Assembly (NCBI RefSeq): GCF_022919075.1
Contig: NZ_CP095078.1
Span: 5,146,001 to 5,210,000, forward strand
Direction of reading: 5' to 3'
DNA: 64,000 nucleotides
From: Nocardioides sp. W7
GTDB taxonomy: Bacteria; Actinomycetota; Actinomycetes; Propionibacteriales; Nocardioidaceae
This document shows, piece by piece, positions 16,433 through 25,600 of this stretch (position 1 is its first letter; each line of letters starts with the position of its first letter). The position numbers and the translations under genes are program-made. The notes under the pieces were generated by a model, which worked only from the letters and a program-made list of their open reading frames with translations, was not told where the DNA came from and ran no database searches.

Positions 16433-17602
16433 ATGACCCACCGCAACCGCCGTACCGCCCGACTCCTCGCGCTCGCGATCTCCGTCGCCGCCGTGGCGCT
16501 CGGAGCGACGCCGCCCGCGACCAGCACGACGCCCACCCCGCTCGCCCGGGCGGTGGCGGCCGAGGTCTGGCAGCAGGCGCAGCCGGCGCACGACGAGAAC
16601 CCGACCAACCCGCTCGCCGGGCGGCTGTGGGGTGTGTACGCCGGCCCGCAGGACCAGGTCACCGGCCCCTACCAGCGCGCCCGGGGAGAGCGGAAGCGGC
16701 TGATCGGGAAGATCGCGCTGCGCCCGCGGGCGAAGTGGTACGGCGCGTTCGTCCCCGACGCCTCGATCCGGGACCAGGTCACCAAGTACGTCGCCGCCTC
16801 GCAGGGCGGCGACCCCGAGAAGCTGGTCCAGCTCGCGGTCTTCCGGATGAAGCCGTGGGCGGGCGAGGCGTGCGTGCGCCCGTCGACCGCGGCCGAGAAG
16901 CGCAGCTACAAGAAGTGGATGCGCGAGCTGGCCGCCGGCATCGGGTCGACCCCGATGGCCGTCGTGATGCAGCCCGACCTGCCGTTCCTGTGGTGCGCGC
17001 CCGACCGGAGCGCGAAGGCTCGGCTGCTGACCTGGGCGACCCAGCTCCTCTCCGCGCTCCCCCGCACCAGCGTCTACCTCGACGCCGGCGCCGCCGACTG
17101 GTGCCAGAACGGCCGGGGCGCCGATCCCGAGACGTGCGCGCAGGCGCTGAAGCTGACCGGCGTGCGCTATGCCCGCGGGTTCGCCCTGGACTCCACCCAC
17201 TACAACGGCCCGGCCGAGAACGTCCGGCACGGCGTCGCGATCGTCGACATCCTGCGCCGCGACGGCTACGGCACCAAGCACTTCGTCGTCGACACCGCCA
17301 AGAGCGGCCGCCCGATGACGTGGCCCGAGGTCGTCCCCGCCTCCGGCAAGGACCTCAAGGACAACGCCCGGGTCTGCACCCGCCCGACGATGCGCCGCTG
17401 CGTGACCCTCGGCATCCCGCCGACCGCCCGGCCCGGCAGCACCGACCTGGGCCTGCCGGAGGACGTCCGGAGGGCCGCGGCGACGTACGTCGACGGCTTC
17501 TTGTGGTTCGGCCGGCCGTGGCTGTTCAACCAGGCCGACCCGTTCGTGCGGAGCCGGGCGATCGCGATGGCGCGGACGACGCCCTGGCCCGGTCCGGCGT
17601 AG
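16433..17602 (+). CDS. Secreted glycoside hydrolase family 6 protein (cellulase-like)
   Basis: 389-aa exported protein. A signal peptide covers about residues 1-30 (RRTARLLALAISVAAVALGA). The body matches GH6: MAVVMQPDLPFLWC, VYLDAGAADWCQNG, ARGFALDSTHYNG, KHFVVDTAKSGRP and, at the end, CVTLGIPPTARPGSTDLGLPEDVRRAAATYVDGFLWFGRPW. Ser/Asp positions needed for inverting hydrolysis of beta-1,4-glucan appear present. There is no cellulose-binding module, so a short soluble glucan or a self-made polymer may be the substrate. The GGGAAGGAG before the ATG supports the start. Confidence 0.88.
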   Translation: MTHRNRRTARLLALAISVAAVALGATPPATSTTPTPLARAVAAEVWQQAQPAHDENPTNPLAGRLWGVYAGPQDQVTGPYQRARGERKRLIGKIALRPRAKWYGAFVPDASIRDQVTKYVAASQGGDPEKLVQLAVFRMKPWAGEACVRPSTAAEKRSYKKWMRELAAGIGSTPMAVVMQPDLPFLWCAPDRSAKARLLTWATQLLSALPRTSVYLDAGAADWCQNGRGADPETCAQALKLTGVRYARGFALDSTHYNGPAENVRHGVAIVDILRRDGYGTKHFVVDTAKSGRPMTWPEVVPASGKDLKDNARVCTRPTMRRCVTLGIPPTARPGSTDLGLPEDVRRAAATYVDGFLWFGRPWLFNQADPFVRSRAIAMARTTPWPGPA

Positions 17603-17605
17603 CGT
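17600..17605 (+). promoter_or_regulatory. Putative -10 box overlapping the GH6 stop codon
   Basis: TAGCGT, 6 nt before the ATG at 17612. Its first three bases are the TAG stop of the GH6 gene. It would give the VOC gene its own leaderless transcript. Confidence 0.4.
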
Positions 17606-17611
17606 TCGGCC

Positions 17612-17965
17612 ATGGCCATCGCCCGCACTCCGAGCATCGTGTTCGACTGCCCCGATCCCCTGGCCCTCGCCACCTTCTACGGCGCCCTGCTCGACTGGCC
17701 GGTCGAGCCGGCCGACGGCTGGATCGACCTCCGCGGTGAGGGCCAGTGCCTGTCCTTCCAGCAGGTCGACGACTACCGGCCGCCGACCTGGCCCAGCCAG
17801 GACGTGCCGCAGCAGCTGCACCTCGACGTGGTCGTCGACGACCTCGACGCCGCCGAGCCCCAGGTGCTCGCCCTCGGCGCCACCCTGGCCGAGCACCAGC
17901 CCGGCACCACCTTCCGGGTCTTCCTGGACCCCGCCGGCCATCCGTTCTGTCTCTGCCTGAGCTGA
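17612..17965 (+). CDS. VOC superfamily (glyoxalase-like) protein
   Basis: 117-aa protein with the paired beta-alpha-beta-beta-beta fold. Patterns: SIVFDCPDPLALATFYGALLDWPVE, GWIDLRGEGQCLSFQQVDDYRPPTWP, QQLHLDVVVDDLDAAEPQVLALGAT and FRVFLDPAGHPFCLCLS, the usual actinobacterial glyoxalase/bleomycin-resistance-like layout. The metal-ligand His in QQLHLDV is present. The substrate is unknown. It is convergent with the Tad locus 11 bp away. Confidence 0.9.
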   Translation: MAIARTPSIVFDCPDPLALATFYGALLDWPVEPADGWIDLRGEGQCLSFQQVDDYRPPTWPSQDVPQQLHLDVVVDDLDAAEPQVLALGATLAEHQPGTTFRVFLDPAGHPFCLCLS

Positions 17966-17976
17966 GCCGGCCCGCA

Positions 17977-18423
17977 TCACTCGATCGTCGAGACGGCCGA
18001 GCCGGTGGCGGCGACCCTGCCCCCGGCGGGCGAACCGGGGAAGCTCAGCGGCAGGTCGAGCGGGGCGCTGAGCTCGACCTGAACCGTGTCGCCGTCAGCG
18101 ACGGCGACCTGGGCGACCAGACCGGGATAGCTGCGGTAGGCACCGACCGAGCCGAGGTACTCCTCGACCGCCCGCTGCGCGTCGGCCTGGGTCAGCGCGA
18201 GCCGCTGCTCGGGCACGCCCCCGGTGTAGACGTCCACCCCGGTCGCACCGAGATCCGCGCCATGGAGCGCGGCACCGTCGGCGAGCGTGTCGAGGCCGGA
18301 GCGCTGGAGGTACGCCGCGGAGGCATCGACCACCAGCACGATCGCCATCGCGATCACGGTCGCGAAACCGATCACCAGCAGCGTGACCTGACCGGACTCG
18401 TCACGACGGCTGGGACGGCTCAT
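17977..18423 (-). CDS. TadG-like secretion-associated protein, Flp-pilus locus
   Basis: 148-aa membrane-anchored protein. It begins SRPSRRDESGQVTLLVIGFATVIAMAIVLVVDASAAYLQRSGLDTLADGAALHGAD, a short cytoplasmic tail, one TM and the LQR..LD.LADGAALAAA pattern of the TadG/Flp pilus-assembly N-terminal domain. The exported C-terminus (about 55-148) is unique. Last gene of the operon; its ATG overlaps the preceding TadE-like gene stop by 4 bp. Confidence 0.82.
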   Translation of the reverse strand: MSRPSRRDESGQVTLLVIGFATVIAMAIVLVVDASAAYLQRSGLDTLADGAALHGADLGATGVDVYTGGVPEQRLALTQADAQRAVEEYLGSVGAYRSYPGLVAQVAVADGDTVQVELSAPLDLPLSFPGSPAGGRVAATGSAVSTIE

Positions 18424-18872
18424 CGGGCGATCTCCTGGTACTGCCCGATCGGCACGGCGTGCGTCGCGTCCAGCGCGAACGACGGCCGCCCGCCGCCGAG
18501 CACATCGGGGATCAGCAGGTCGACGCTCGACTCGATCTGGACCGTGATCACCGAGGTGCCGCTGTGACAGTCCTGGGGGTACGGCGTGCAGGTCACCGTC
18601 ACCTGCAAGGGCGCGTCGTCCGGCAGTCCCTGGTCGGCCAGCGCCTGCCGGGCCGCGGCGGTCGCTCGCTCCCGGCCCTGGCCGTCGTCCGGTGCGAGCG
18701 CGTAGGCCCGGCCCGCCGCCCGGGCGGCCGAGGTGACGGCGTACGCCCCGGACTGCACCTCGAAGACCGAGAGCACGATCCACAGCAACGGCACCATCAG
18801 CAGGATCCCGACCCACACCAGCTCGATGACGGCGCTGCCCGCATCGTCGCGGCGCCGACCCGGCCGGCTCAC
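18420..18872 (-). CDS. TadE-like pseudopilin
   Basis: 150-aa pseudopilin-like protein. A short basic leader and GSAVIELVWVGILLMVPLLWIVLSVFEVQSGAYAVTSAARAAGRAYA give the single N-terminal TM typical of TadE. Two Cys in CTPYPQDC could form a loop in the exported domain. It overlaps its neighbours by 4 bp on both sides, so translation is coupled across TadE-TadE-TadG. Confidence 0.82.
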   Translation of the reverse strand: MSRPGRRRDDAGSAVIELVWVGILLMVPLLWIVLSVFEVQSGAYAVTSAARAAGRAYALAPDDGQGRERATAAARQALADQGLPDDAPLQVTVTCTPYPQDCHSGTSVITVQIESSVDLLIPDVLGGGRPSFALDATHAVPIGQYQEIAR

Positions 18873-19255
18873 CGCTGTTCCTCCACCGCGTGCCCGGTCA
18901 CCTCGAGCGCGACGCCCGGGCCGCCGAGCCCCAGCGCCGGGACCCTCGCGCGAACCGTCACCGCCACCATGGGCTGGCCGCCGACGCTCGTCCGGGTCAC
19001 CGAGATGTCCTGGGCGAACCGCCCCGCGACCGCATCGTCGACCTGCTCCCGGGTGACCGCCTCCCCCGCGGCCGGCCCGTGGTCGGCTGTCGCGGCGTAC
19101 CGCGCCCCCTCCGCCGCCGCGGCCGCCAGGGTGTTGCGCACGTGCAGCACCAGGGCGACCTGGACGACGCCCAGGACGAACGGCACCAGCACGAGCAGCA
19201 CCAGGACGAAGTCGACGACGGCGGACCCGTCGTCGAGCCGGCGTCGGCAGGTCAT
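18869..19255 (-). CDS. TadE-family pseudopilin
   Basis: 128-aa protein with DDGSAVVDFVLVLLVLVPFVLGVVQVALVLHVRNTLAAAAAEGARYAA, the canonical TadE TM followed by the RNT(L)xxAAAEGARYAA motif. Together with the next gene it probably forms minor pseudopilins of the Flp pilus. Its start overlaps the small pilin-like gene by 4 bp. Confidence 0.86.
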   Translation of the reverse strand: MTCRRRLDDGSAVVDFVLVLLVLVPFVLGVVQVALVLHVRNTLAAAAAEGARYAATADHGPAAGEAVTREQVDDAVAGRFAQDISVTRTSVGGQPMVAVTVRARVPALGLGGPGVALEVTGHAVEEQR

Positions 19256-19449
19256 CTCACCGAGCTGAGGGCTTCGGTCAACAACCCGGAGAGCTGCTCG
19301 CGGGCCACGCCACCGATCACGACGACGATTCCTGCCGTCATCACGGCCACCATCACCCAGCCGGGCACGTCGCCGCGGTCGTCGCGCCGGCGTGCGCCTG
19401 CGACGAGGGTCGCGTGCAGCCGCAGGAGGAGCAGCAGGAGTCTGGACAT
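19252..19449 (-). CDS. Small Flp pilin-like membrane protein
   Basis: 65-aa protein. A Leu/Arg-rich leader (MSRLLLLLLRLHATLVAGARRR) precedes DDRGDVPGWVMVAVMTAGIVVVIGGVA, a single TM in the position expected of an Flp-type pilin. The usual Glu/Tyr after the cleavage Gly are absent, so processing by a TadV peptidase is uncertain. Location between tadC and tadE supports the pilin assignment. Confidence 0.7.
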   Translation of the reverse strand: MSRLLLLLLRLHATLVAGARRRDDRGDVPGWVMVAVMTAGIVVVIGGVAREQLSGLLTEALSSVR

Positions 19450-19471
19450 GAGGGTTCCGTTCCGTGAGGGG

Positions 19472-20404
19472 TCAGGGGGCGGTGAGCGAGAGGCCGAGGA
19501 CGCCGGGCCAGAAGGCGAAGAGGATGGTCACCGGCAGCACCAGGAAGACGACGGGCATCATCATCAGGACCTCCTTGCGGGCGGCGATCTCGATCAGCTC
19601 GCGGCGGCCCGCCTCGCGGACGTCGGCCGCCTGGGCGTGCAGTACGTCGGCGAGCGGGGTGCCGCGCTCGACGGCGACCGAGATGCCCTGGGCGAAGCGG
19701 GCGACCAGGGGCAGTCCGGTGCGGGTGGCGAGCTCGTCGAAGGCGGTCGTGACGGGCTCGCCGGTGCGGACCGCGGCGAGCACGCGGGCGAGGTCGTCGG
19801 AGAGCTCGCCACCGCTGCGGCGGACGACCCGATCGAGTGCGGCCACCGGCCCCTCACCCGCGGCGACCGCGAGGGCGAGCAGCTCGGCGATCGTCGGGAA
19901 CTCCGCGAGGATGCGCCGCTCCCGTGCCTTGACCTGGCCGGACAGGTGGGTGTCGCGGCCGAGCACCCCGAGCACGAACCCGATCGCGCAGAGCACCAGC
20001 CCGAACACCACTCCACCGGGGTCGGTCAGCGCCTTGGCCAACGCGTAGGCGGCGGCCACCGCGAAACCGGCCACGCCCCACTGCACCTGCTCGATCCGGA
20101 ACTCGTGCACCGTCTTGTCGAGGCCGGCGCGCTCGAGGCGGCGGCGTACGGAGGTCGCGCCGCCCAGCACCCGCTCGACCAGGTCGGCTGCCGAGCGCAG
20201 CACCGGCCCGAATACGCCGACGGCGGCCGGGGTCGAGGCGGACACCCGGCCTCCGACCCGCTCGAGCTGGGGCAGGTCCCGCACGAACGGCAGGACCCGC
20301 ACGGCGATGGGGGTACGGCGCAGGGCCACGACCCGGCTCCCGACCAGCACCAACGCGGCGCCGAACAGCCCGCCCAGCACAGCGCCCCACACGGCGAGGG
20401 TCAT
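19472..20404 (-). CDS. tadC: Type II secretion F-domain protein, TadC
   Basis: 310-aa inner-membrane platform protein. The T2SSF domain is recognisable in the C-terminal half: LAEFPTIAELLALAVAAGEGPVAALDRVV, GELSDDLARVLAAVRTGEPVTTAFDELATRTGLPLVARFAQGISVAVERGTPLADVLHAQAADVREAGRRELIEIAARKEVLMMMPVVFLVLP. TM segments lie near the N-terminus, near 130-170 and at the end. The ATG at 20404 overlaps the tadB stop by 4 bp; an open frame further upstream is a shadow. TadB and TadC act together with the TadA ATPase. Confidence 0.9.
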   Translation of the reverse strand: MTLAVWGAVLGGLFGAALVLVGSRVVALRRTPIAVRVLPFVRDLPQLERVGGRVSASTPAAVGVFGPVLRSAADLVERVLGGATSVRRRLERAGLDKTVHEFRIEQVQWGVAGFAVAAAYALAKALTDPGGVVFGLVLCAIGFVLGVLGRDTHLSGQVKARERRILAEFPTIAELLALAVAAGEGPVAALDRVVRRSGGELSDDLARVLAAVRTGEPVTTAFDELATRTGLPLVARFAQGISVAVERGTPLADVLHAQAADVREAGRRELIEIAARKEVLMMMPVVFLVLPVTILFAFWPGVLGLSLTAP

Positions 20405-21270
20405 GACAGGATCCGCCGCTCGACGGGGAGCCGGCCCAGCCGCATCATCAGCCAGTAGGCGGCGACACAGGTGCCGGCGCCGACGCCGAGCACGAGGACC
20501 CCCGTGGTGGAGTTGTAGCGGCCGATCACGTCGGGCTGGGAGGACATGGTCAGCAGCACCAGCCACGGCGCGGCGACCGCGAGCCGGGCTCCGTTGACGG
20601 TCCAGGCCTGGCGGGACTCCAGCTCCGATCGGGTCCGCGCCTCGTCGCGAAGGTAGCCCGAGAGGCTGCGCAGCAGCCGGCCCAGCTCGCCGCCCCCGAC
20701 CTCCCGCGCGATCCGGAGGCCCTCCACGACCCGGTCACCGACCGGGTCGGCCAACCGAGCCTTGAGCCGGTCGAGGCTGTCGCCGAACCGGCCCGTCACC
20801 TGGTAGTCGAGCGCGAACTGCGCGAACGGCTCCTGCAGCGCCTCGGGGCCGCGGGTGCCGAGGGCCGACAGCGCGTCGGGCAGCGACATCCCGGCCCGGA
20901 CGGCGGAGGCCAGGTTGTCCACGGCCTCGGGCCAGACCTCGGCGAGCTCGCGCTGACGCCGGCGCGCCCGCCCGGACACGATCGCGACCGGCAGGTAGCC
21001 GCCCAGGATGGCGAAGACCACCGCGACCGGTGGGGTGCGCGCGATCACCTGGACCGCCAGCCCGCAGACCAGCGCGCAGGTGAGGCAGAGCAGCACGAAC
21101 CCGGTCGGCGAGACGTTGCCGAGGCCGGCCCGCGCCAGGAGCTCGGAGGTGCGCTGGCCCGACCGTTCCCCCGACTCCTCACCCGCGCGCCGGGGCCGGC
21201 GCGGGACGAAGAATGCCGACCAGACGAGCATCAGTCCGACGCCGACCCCCAGCCCGACCAGCGCCCCCAT
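20401..21270 (-). CDS. tadB: Type II secretion F-domain protein, TadB
   Basis: 289-aa membrane protein with N-terminal TM (MGALVGLGVGVGLMLVWSAFFV), two central TMs and a T2SSF domain: ELAEVWPEAVDNLASAVRAGMSLPDALSALGTRGPEALQEPFAQFALDYQVTGRFGDSLDRLKARLADPVGDRVVEGLRIAREVGGGELGRLLRSLSGYLRDEARTR. This is the standard TadB partner of TadC. The ATG at 21270 shares one base with the tadA stop (TGATG). Confidence 0.92.
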   Translation of the reverse strand: MGALVGLGVGVGLMLVWSAFFVPRRPRRAGEESGERSGQRTSELLARAGLGNVSPTGFVLLCLTCALVCGLAVQVIARTPPVAVVFAILGGYLPVAIVSGRARRRQRELAEVWPEAVDNLASAVRAGMSLPDALSALGTRGPEALQEPFAQFALDYQVTGRFGDSLDRLKARLADPVGDRVVEGLRIAREVGGGELGRLLRSLSGYLRDEARTRSELESRQAWTVNGARLAVAAPWLVLLTMSSQPDVIGRYNSTTGVLVLGVGAGTCVAAYWLMMRLGRLPVERRILS

Positions 21271-22535
21271 CAGCCGGCGTCCTCGCTCAGCAGTCGGTGC
21301 ACGTCGATGCCGGCCCGTTCGAAGGACTCCACCCGCGGCGGCATCCCGCGGGTGCGGCGCAGCTCGCCGCCGCGGCGCTCGAAGATCGGCTCGGTCTCGA
21401 TGATGTCGTTCTCGACCCGCCCGGGCACGCCCACGATCTCGTTGACGCGGCGTACGCCGTGCTGGTCGACGCCGAGGTGGACCACGAGGTCCACGGAAGC
21501 GGCGACGGTCGGCACCACGAATCGCGCCGAGATGTTCTCGCCGGCCAGCAGCGGCAGGGTGCACATCTTCACCAACGCCTCGCGGGCGCTGTTGGCGTGG
21601 AGCGTGCACATGCCCGGGAGCCCGGAGTTGAGCGCGAGCAGCAGGTCGAGGCACTCCTCGGCGCGCACCTCCCCCACGATCACTCGACTGGGCCGCATCC
21701 GCAGGCTCTCCTTGACGAGGTCGCGCAGCCGGATCTCTCCGGTGCCCTCGAGCCCCGCCTGCCGGGTCTGCATCGGCACCCAGTCGGGATGGGGGAAGCG
21801 CAGCTCGAAGACCTCCTCGGCGCTCACCACCCGCTCCCCGCCCGGGATCGCGGCGGCCAGGCAGTTGAGCAGCGTGGTCTTGCCCGCCTGCGTGCCGCCT
21901 GCGACGAGGATGTTGAGCCCCGCGCGCACGGACGCGTCGAGGAACGATGCGGCCCGGGCGCTCAGGCTCCCGAGCTCGACCAGGTCACCCACCCGGGTCG
22001 CCCTCAGGACGAACTTCCGGATGTTGACCGCCGAGAAGCCGCGACTGATCCCCTGCAGCACCACGTGCAGCCGGTGGCCGTCGGGAAGCATCGCGTCCAC
22101 GAAGGGCTGCGAGAGATCGATCCGCCGGCCGCTGGACTTCAGCATCCGCTCGACGAGCTCGTCGACCTGGTCCTGGGTCAGCATCAGGTTGGTCAGCTCG
22201 TGGCGACCGTTGCGGGCCACGAAGACCCGCGACGGGTCGTTGATCCAGACCTCCTCCACCGACGGGTCGTCGAGGAACGCCTGCAACGGGCCGTAGCCCG
22301 CCACCCGCGCAACCAGCTCGCCCACCATCGCGCCCGGGTCGGCCACCGGCACCACCTGGCCGGTGAGGCTGCGCTCGTCGTGCTCGCGCACCACCGACTC
22401 CGCGATCCGACGGACCAGCTGGGTGTCGCGCTGCGGGTCGACCCCCTCGCGGCGCACCTGCTCCCGGACGTGCTGGTCGAGCAGGTCGACCACCAGGCCC
22501 TGACCATGCGGTGGGGTGGCGTGGATCATCGCCAT
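21270..22535 (-). CDS. tadA: Tad secretion ATPase TadA/CpaF
   Basis: 421-aa secretion ATPase of the VirB11/CpaF type that powers Flp pilus assembly. Walker A is VAGGTQAGKTTLLN (Gly213-Thr221); the Asp box includes VVSAEEVFELRFPHP, Walker B is SRVIVGEVRAEECLDLLLALNSGLPGMCTLHANSA with the His box CTLHANS. An N-terminal domain (about 30-190) contains GYGPLQAFLDDPSVEEVWINDPSRVFV. A GAGGAG-like ribosome site precedes the ATG at 22535. It is the first gene of the seven-gene operon. No TadZ, CpaB or prepilin peptidase gene is in this window. Confidence 0.95.
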   Translation of the reverse strand: MAMIHATPPHGQGLVVDLLDQHVREQVRREGVDPQRDTQLVRRIAESVVREHDERSLTGQVVPVADPGAMVGELVARVAGYGPLQAFLDDPSVEEVWINDPSRVFVARNGRHELTNLMLTQDQVDELVERMLKSSGRRIDLSQPFVDAMLPDGHRLHVVLQGISRGFSAVNIRKFVLRATRVGDLVELGSLSARAASFLDASVRAGLNILVAGGTQAGKTTLLNCLAAAIPGGERVVSAEEVFELRFPHPDWVPMQTRQAGLEGTGEIRLRDLVKESLRMRPSRVIVGEVRAEECLDLLLALNSGLPGMCTLHANSAREALVKMCTLPLLAGENISARFVVPTVAASVDLVVHLGVDQHGVRRVNEIVGVPGRVENDIIETEPIFERRGGELRRTRGMPPRVESFERAGIDVHRLLSEDAG

Positions 22536-22642
22536 GACGGCTCCTCGAACCCGGGAACGGGAGTGCTGCCACGAAGCTAGGTCCCAGCGGTCTACCCCGA
22601 CCGGTGGCGATCGAATCTGTGGAGAACGTAAAGACCCGCCTG

Positions 22643-22686
22643 ACGACGGAAAAGGCCCCCGGCGGGTGCCGAGGGCCTTCCGTCGT
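22643..22686 (-). terminator. Strong hairpin terminator after the 1383-aa secreted protein gene
   Basis: ACGACGG (22643-22649) pairs with CCGTCGT (22680-22686), and AGGCCC (22653-22658) with GGGCCT (22673-22678), giving a long stem with small bulges. It starts 10 nt beyond the gene's stop. Confidence 0.6.
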
Positions 22687-22696
22687 GCGGGTGGGG

Positions 22697-25600
22697 CTAC
22701 CGCTTCCGGACGATCGTCACGGTCCGCTTGGTGACGGCGGTGCCGCCCTCAGTGGTGAACGTGACCCGGACGGGGGCGGAGATCCGCCCCTTCCGGACCA
22801 GCAGCTTGCGGTAGGCGCCCTTGGCGGCGACCCGGACCTTGACGGTGCCGGGACCGCTCGCCTTGACGCGGATGGCCGCGATCCGGCCACCGGCGAGGCG
22901 GATCGTGCCGGCGTCGCTGACCTTGACGTTCAGGACCACGACGCCCTTCCTCGTGTCGCGCTTGGCGATCGAGACCGCCACCGTCGGCTTCGTCGGCGCC
23001 GGGGTCACGACCACCGGCTCCTTCGCCACCGAGATCTTCAGCGGCGCCGAGGTCGTCTGCGTGCCCGACGAGTCGGTGACGACCGTCGTGAGGCTGACGC
23101 TCCTGCCGGCGTACGCCTTGCTCGGCGTCCAGCGGAAGAGGTACGGCGCCGTGTCGGCGTCCGCGACCGGCTCGCCGTCGACCAGCAGCGTCGCCTTGCG
23201 CACCGCGAAGTCGTCGGACGCCCGGGCCAGCGGCCTGACCGTCGCCCCGACAGCAACCTCGGAACCCGCGAACGGGTCGACGAGCGCGGCCGTCGGAGCC
23301 GCGTCCGCGACCACGCCGTACGACGTCGGGATCCCGACGGGGGCGTTGGTGGCCCGCGAGGCGACCGTGATCGAGCCGGAGCCCGAGATCGCCTCGGTGT
23401 TGGCGTCCGGGTCGGCCGGCCCACCGGTGACCGGCGCAGCCGGACCGAAGTAGCTCGACGAGACGACGAACGGGGCGTCGGTGCGGACCGCCGTGTTGTC
23501 GGCGTTCGCGTTGTACGCCGCCCAGCCGTTGCCGGTGAGGACGTTGCCGGAGGCAGTCAGCGGCACGGCACCCTCGGTGCGGGCGTCGGTGAGCAGGATG
23601 CCGTACGACTTCGTCGGGTCGGGCCGGAAGTAGTTGCCGGTGATCCGGCTGGACTTCACGAAACCGTCCGCGCCGCTGGTGAACGTGACGCCGGTCTGCG
23701 GGTAGAGGCTGTTCGCCCTGCCCTTGACGACCGTGCCGCTCACGTAGCCGTGCTGCTCGACGCCGGTGCGGACCACGTTCTTCGGCCCGCCGTCGACGCC
23801 CTTGGCGCCGTCGATCAGGATCCCGCCGCTCTGGTAGCCGGTGACGACGCTGTCGGCGACGGTCAGCTCGGTCTCGACGGTGCCGGTGCCGGCACCCTCG
23901 ACGACCCCGGTCTTCACGATGCCCCAGCCGTGCGGGTGCTCGGCCAGCTCGTCGGCCGTGGTGGCGGCCTTCATCGGGCCCACCACGCTCTGCGAGACCC
24001 GCCCGGCCGCGCCGAAGTAGGCGATGCCGGCCTCGGCCCAGGTGTCGCCGGCCGTGACCGTCACGCCGGAGATGTCCACGAACAGCTCGTTGGTGTCGGT
24101 CGAGCCCAGCGACTGCCGGGACACGGTGATGACGTTGCCGCCGCCGTCACGCAGGTAGGGCTTGAGGCCCGCCAGCGAGTCGACCGACTGGTCCGGCTTG
24201 ATGGTGACCTTGTCGGCGCCCGCGCCCTTGATCTTCAGGGGCTTGGTGATCGTCAGGCCGTTCGTCGCCGAGGTCGAGACCGGGTTGCCCGCTCCGGAGA
24301 CCGGGGTCGACGACTCCTCGTAGACGCCCTCGCAGACCACGATGGTGTCCCACGGGGAGGCGAAGTCGACGGCCTGCTGGATCGAGGTGAAGTTCGCCGT
24401 CGGGCACTGTGCCTTGTCGTCGTCGACCACCCAGGAGGTGTTCGCGAACGGGTCGGCGACGTTGTCGTTCAGCTTCACGTTGCCCGGGGTGTTGTCGTAC
24501 GCCGCCATCACGTCCGCCGGGTCGGGACCCGAGCTGACCGGGCCGGAGCCGGCGCCCTGGTCGAGGGCGGTGCCGTCGGAGAGGACGAGCGGAGCGTCGA
24601 CGCCCTCCTGGAAGCGGACGTCGGCCAGCTGGATGGAGCCGGAGGCCGGCGTGCCGGCCACGCCGAAGCGCAGCTCCACCTTGTCCACCGAGGTCAGGTC
24701 CACGCCCTGGGCCGCGAACTCGCTGAGCGGGACGCGGATCTGGTCGAGGACGATGTGCGTGTTCGCCGTGTTGGTGCCGGTCGACATGTGCAGGGCGTTG
24801 CCCCAGCGCTCGTCGCCCGCCTTGACGGTGGCCTCGCGGCCCGAGGTGTCGCTCAGCGCGATCACGAAGTCCTGCGTCGTGCTCGCCGGGTCGTACGACG
24901 TCGGCTTCTCGTTCGGCCAGCACGGGAGGAGGTTGGTGCAGTCGCCCTCCACCGGAGCCTGAGCCGACGCGGGGACGCGCTTGTTGTCGCCGCGGTCGTT
25001 GGCCCCCGGGTTCCGGGGGTCGAAGAAGTTGACGTCCGCGCCCATGCTGAGTGCCTTGAGGCCGCTCACGTCGGCCGAGGCCGCCGGGATGTCCGCGGTC
25101 AGTCGCGCACTCTCGCTCTTCTCCCACGCCAGCGCCAGCTGACGGCCGTAGGAGTGGTTGATCGGCGAGTTCTCGCGGGTGCCGTTCTGGCCACCCAGGT
25201 CCGCCTTGCCCGGCAGCGGGCAGGCCTTGGCCGCGGTCGGCTGCGTGCCCTTGCCGAGCTGCGCCGGGGCGAAGTCGTCGGGCTCGGGGTTGCACCAGTC
25301 GTAGCCGCCGGCGGTCGTCTTGGGCTTCGGCGAGACACCGTTGCCGTCGACGTACGGGTTCGCGAAGCCGCTGCCGCTCAGGGTGCCGCCGAGGGCGTTG
25401 AGACCCAGCGGGTTCTGGACCTCGGGACGGATCACGTCGACCCGCTCGGAGGCGGACGGGAAGTAGCTCGTGGAGACGTACTCCTCGCAGCCGATCCGCT
25501 TGCCGGCCGGGTTCAGCGGGCCGGTCGGGCAGGCCGAGGCAGGGATCTGCAGGTGCGACTCGGTGTTCGACAGCTCACCGGTCATGTACGGCTCGAACGC

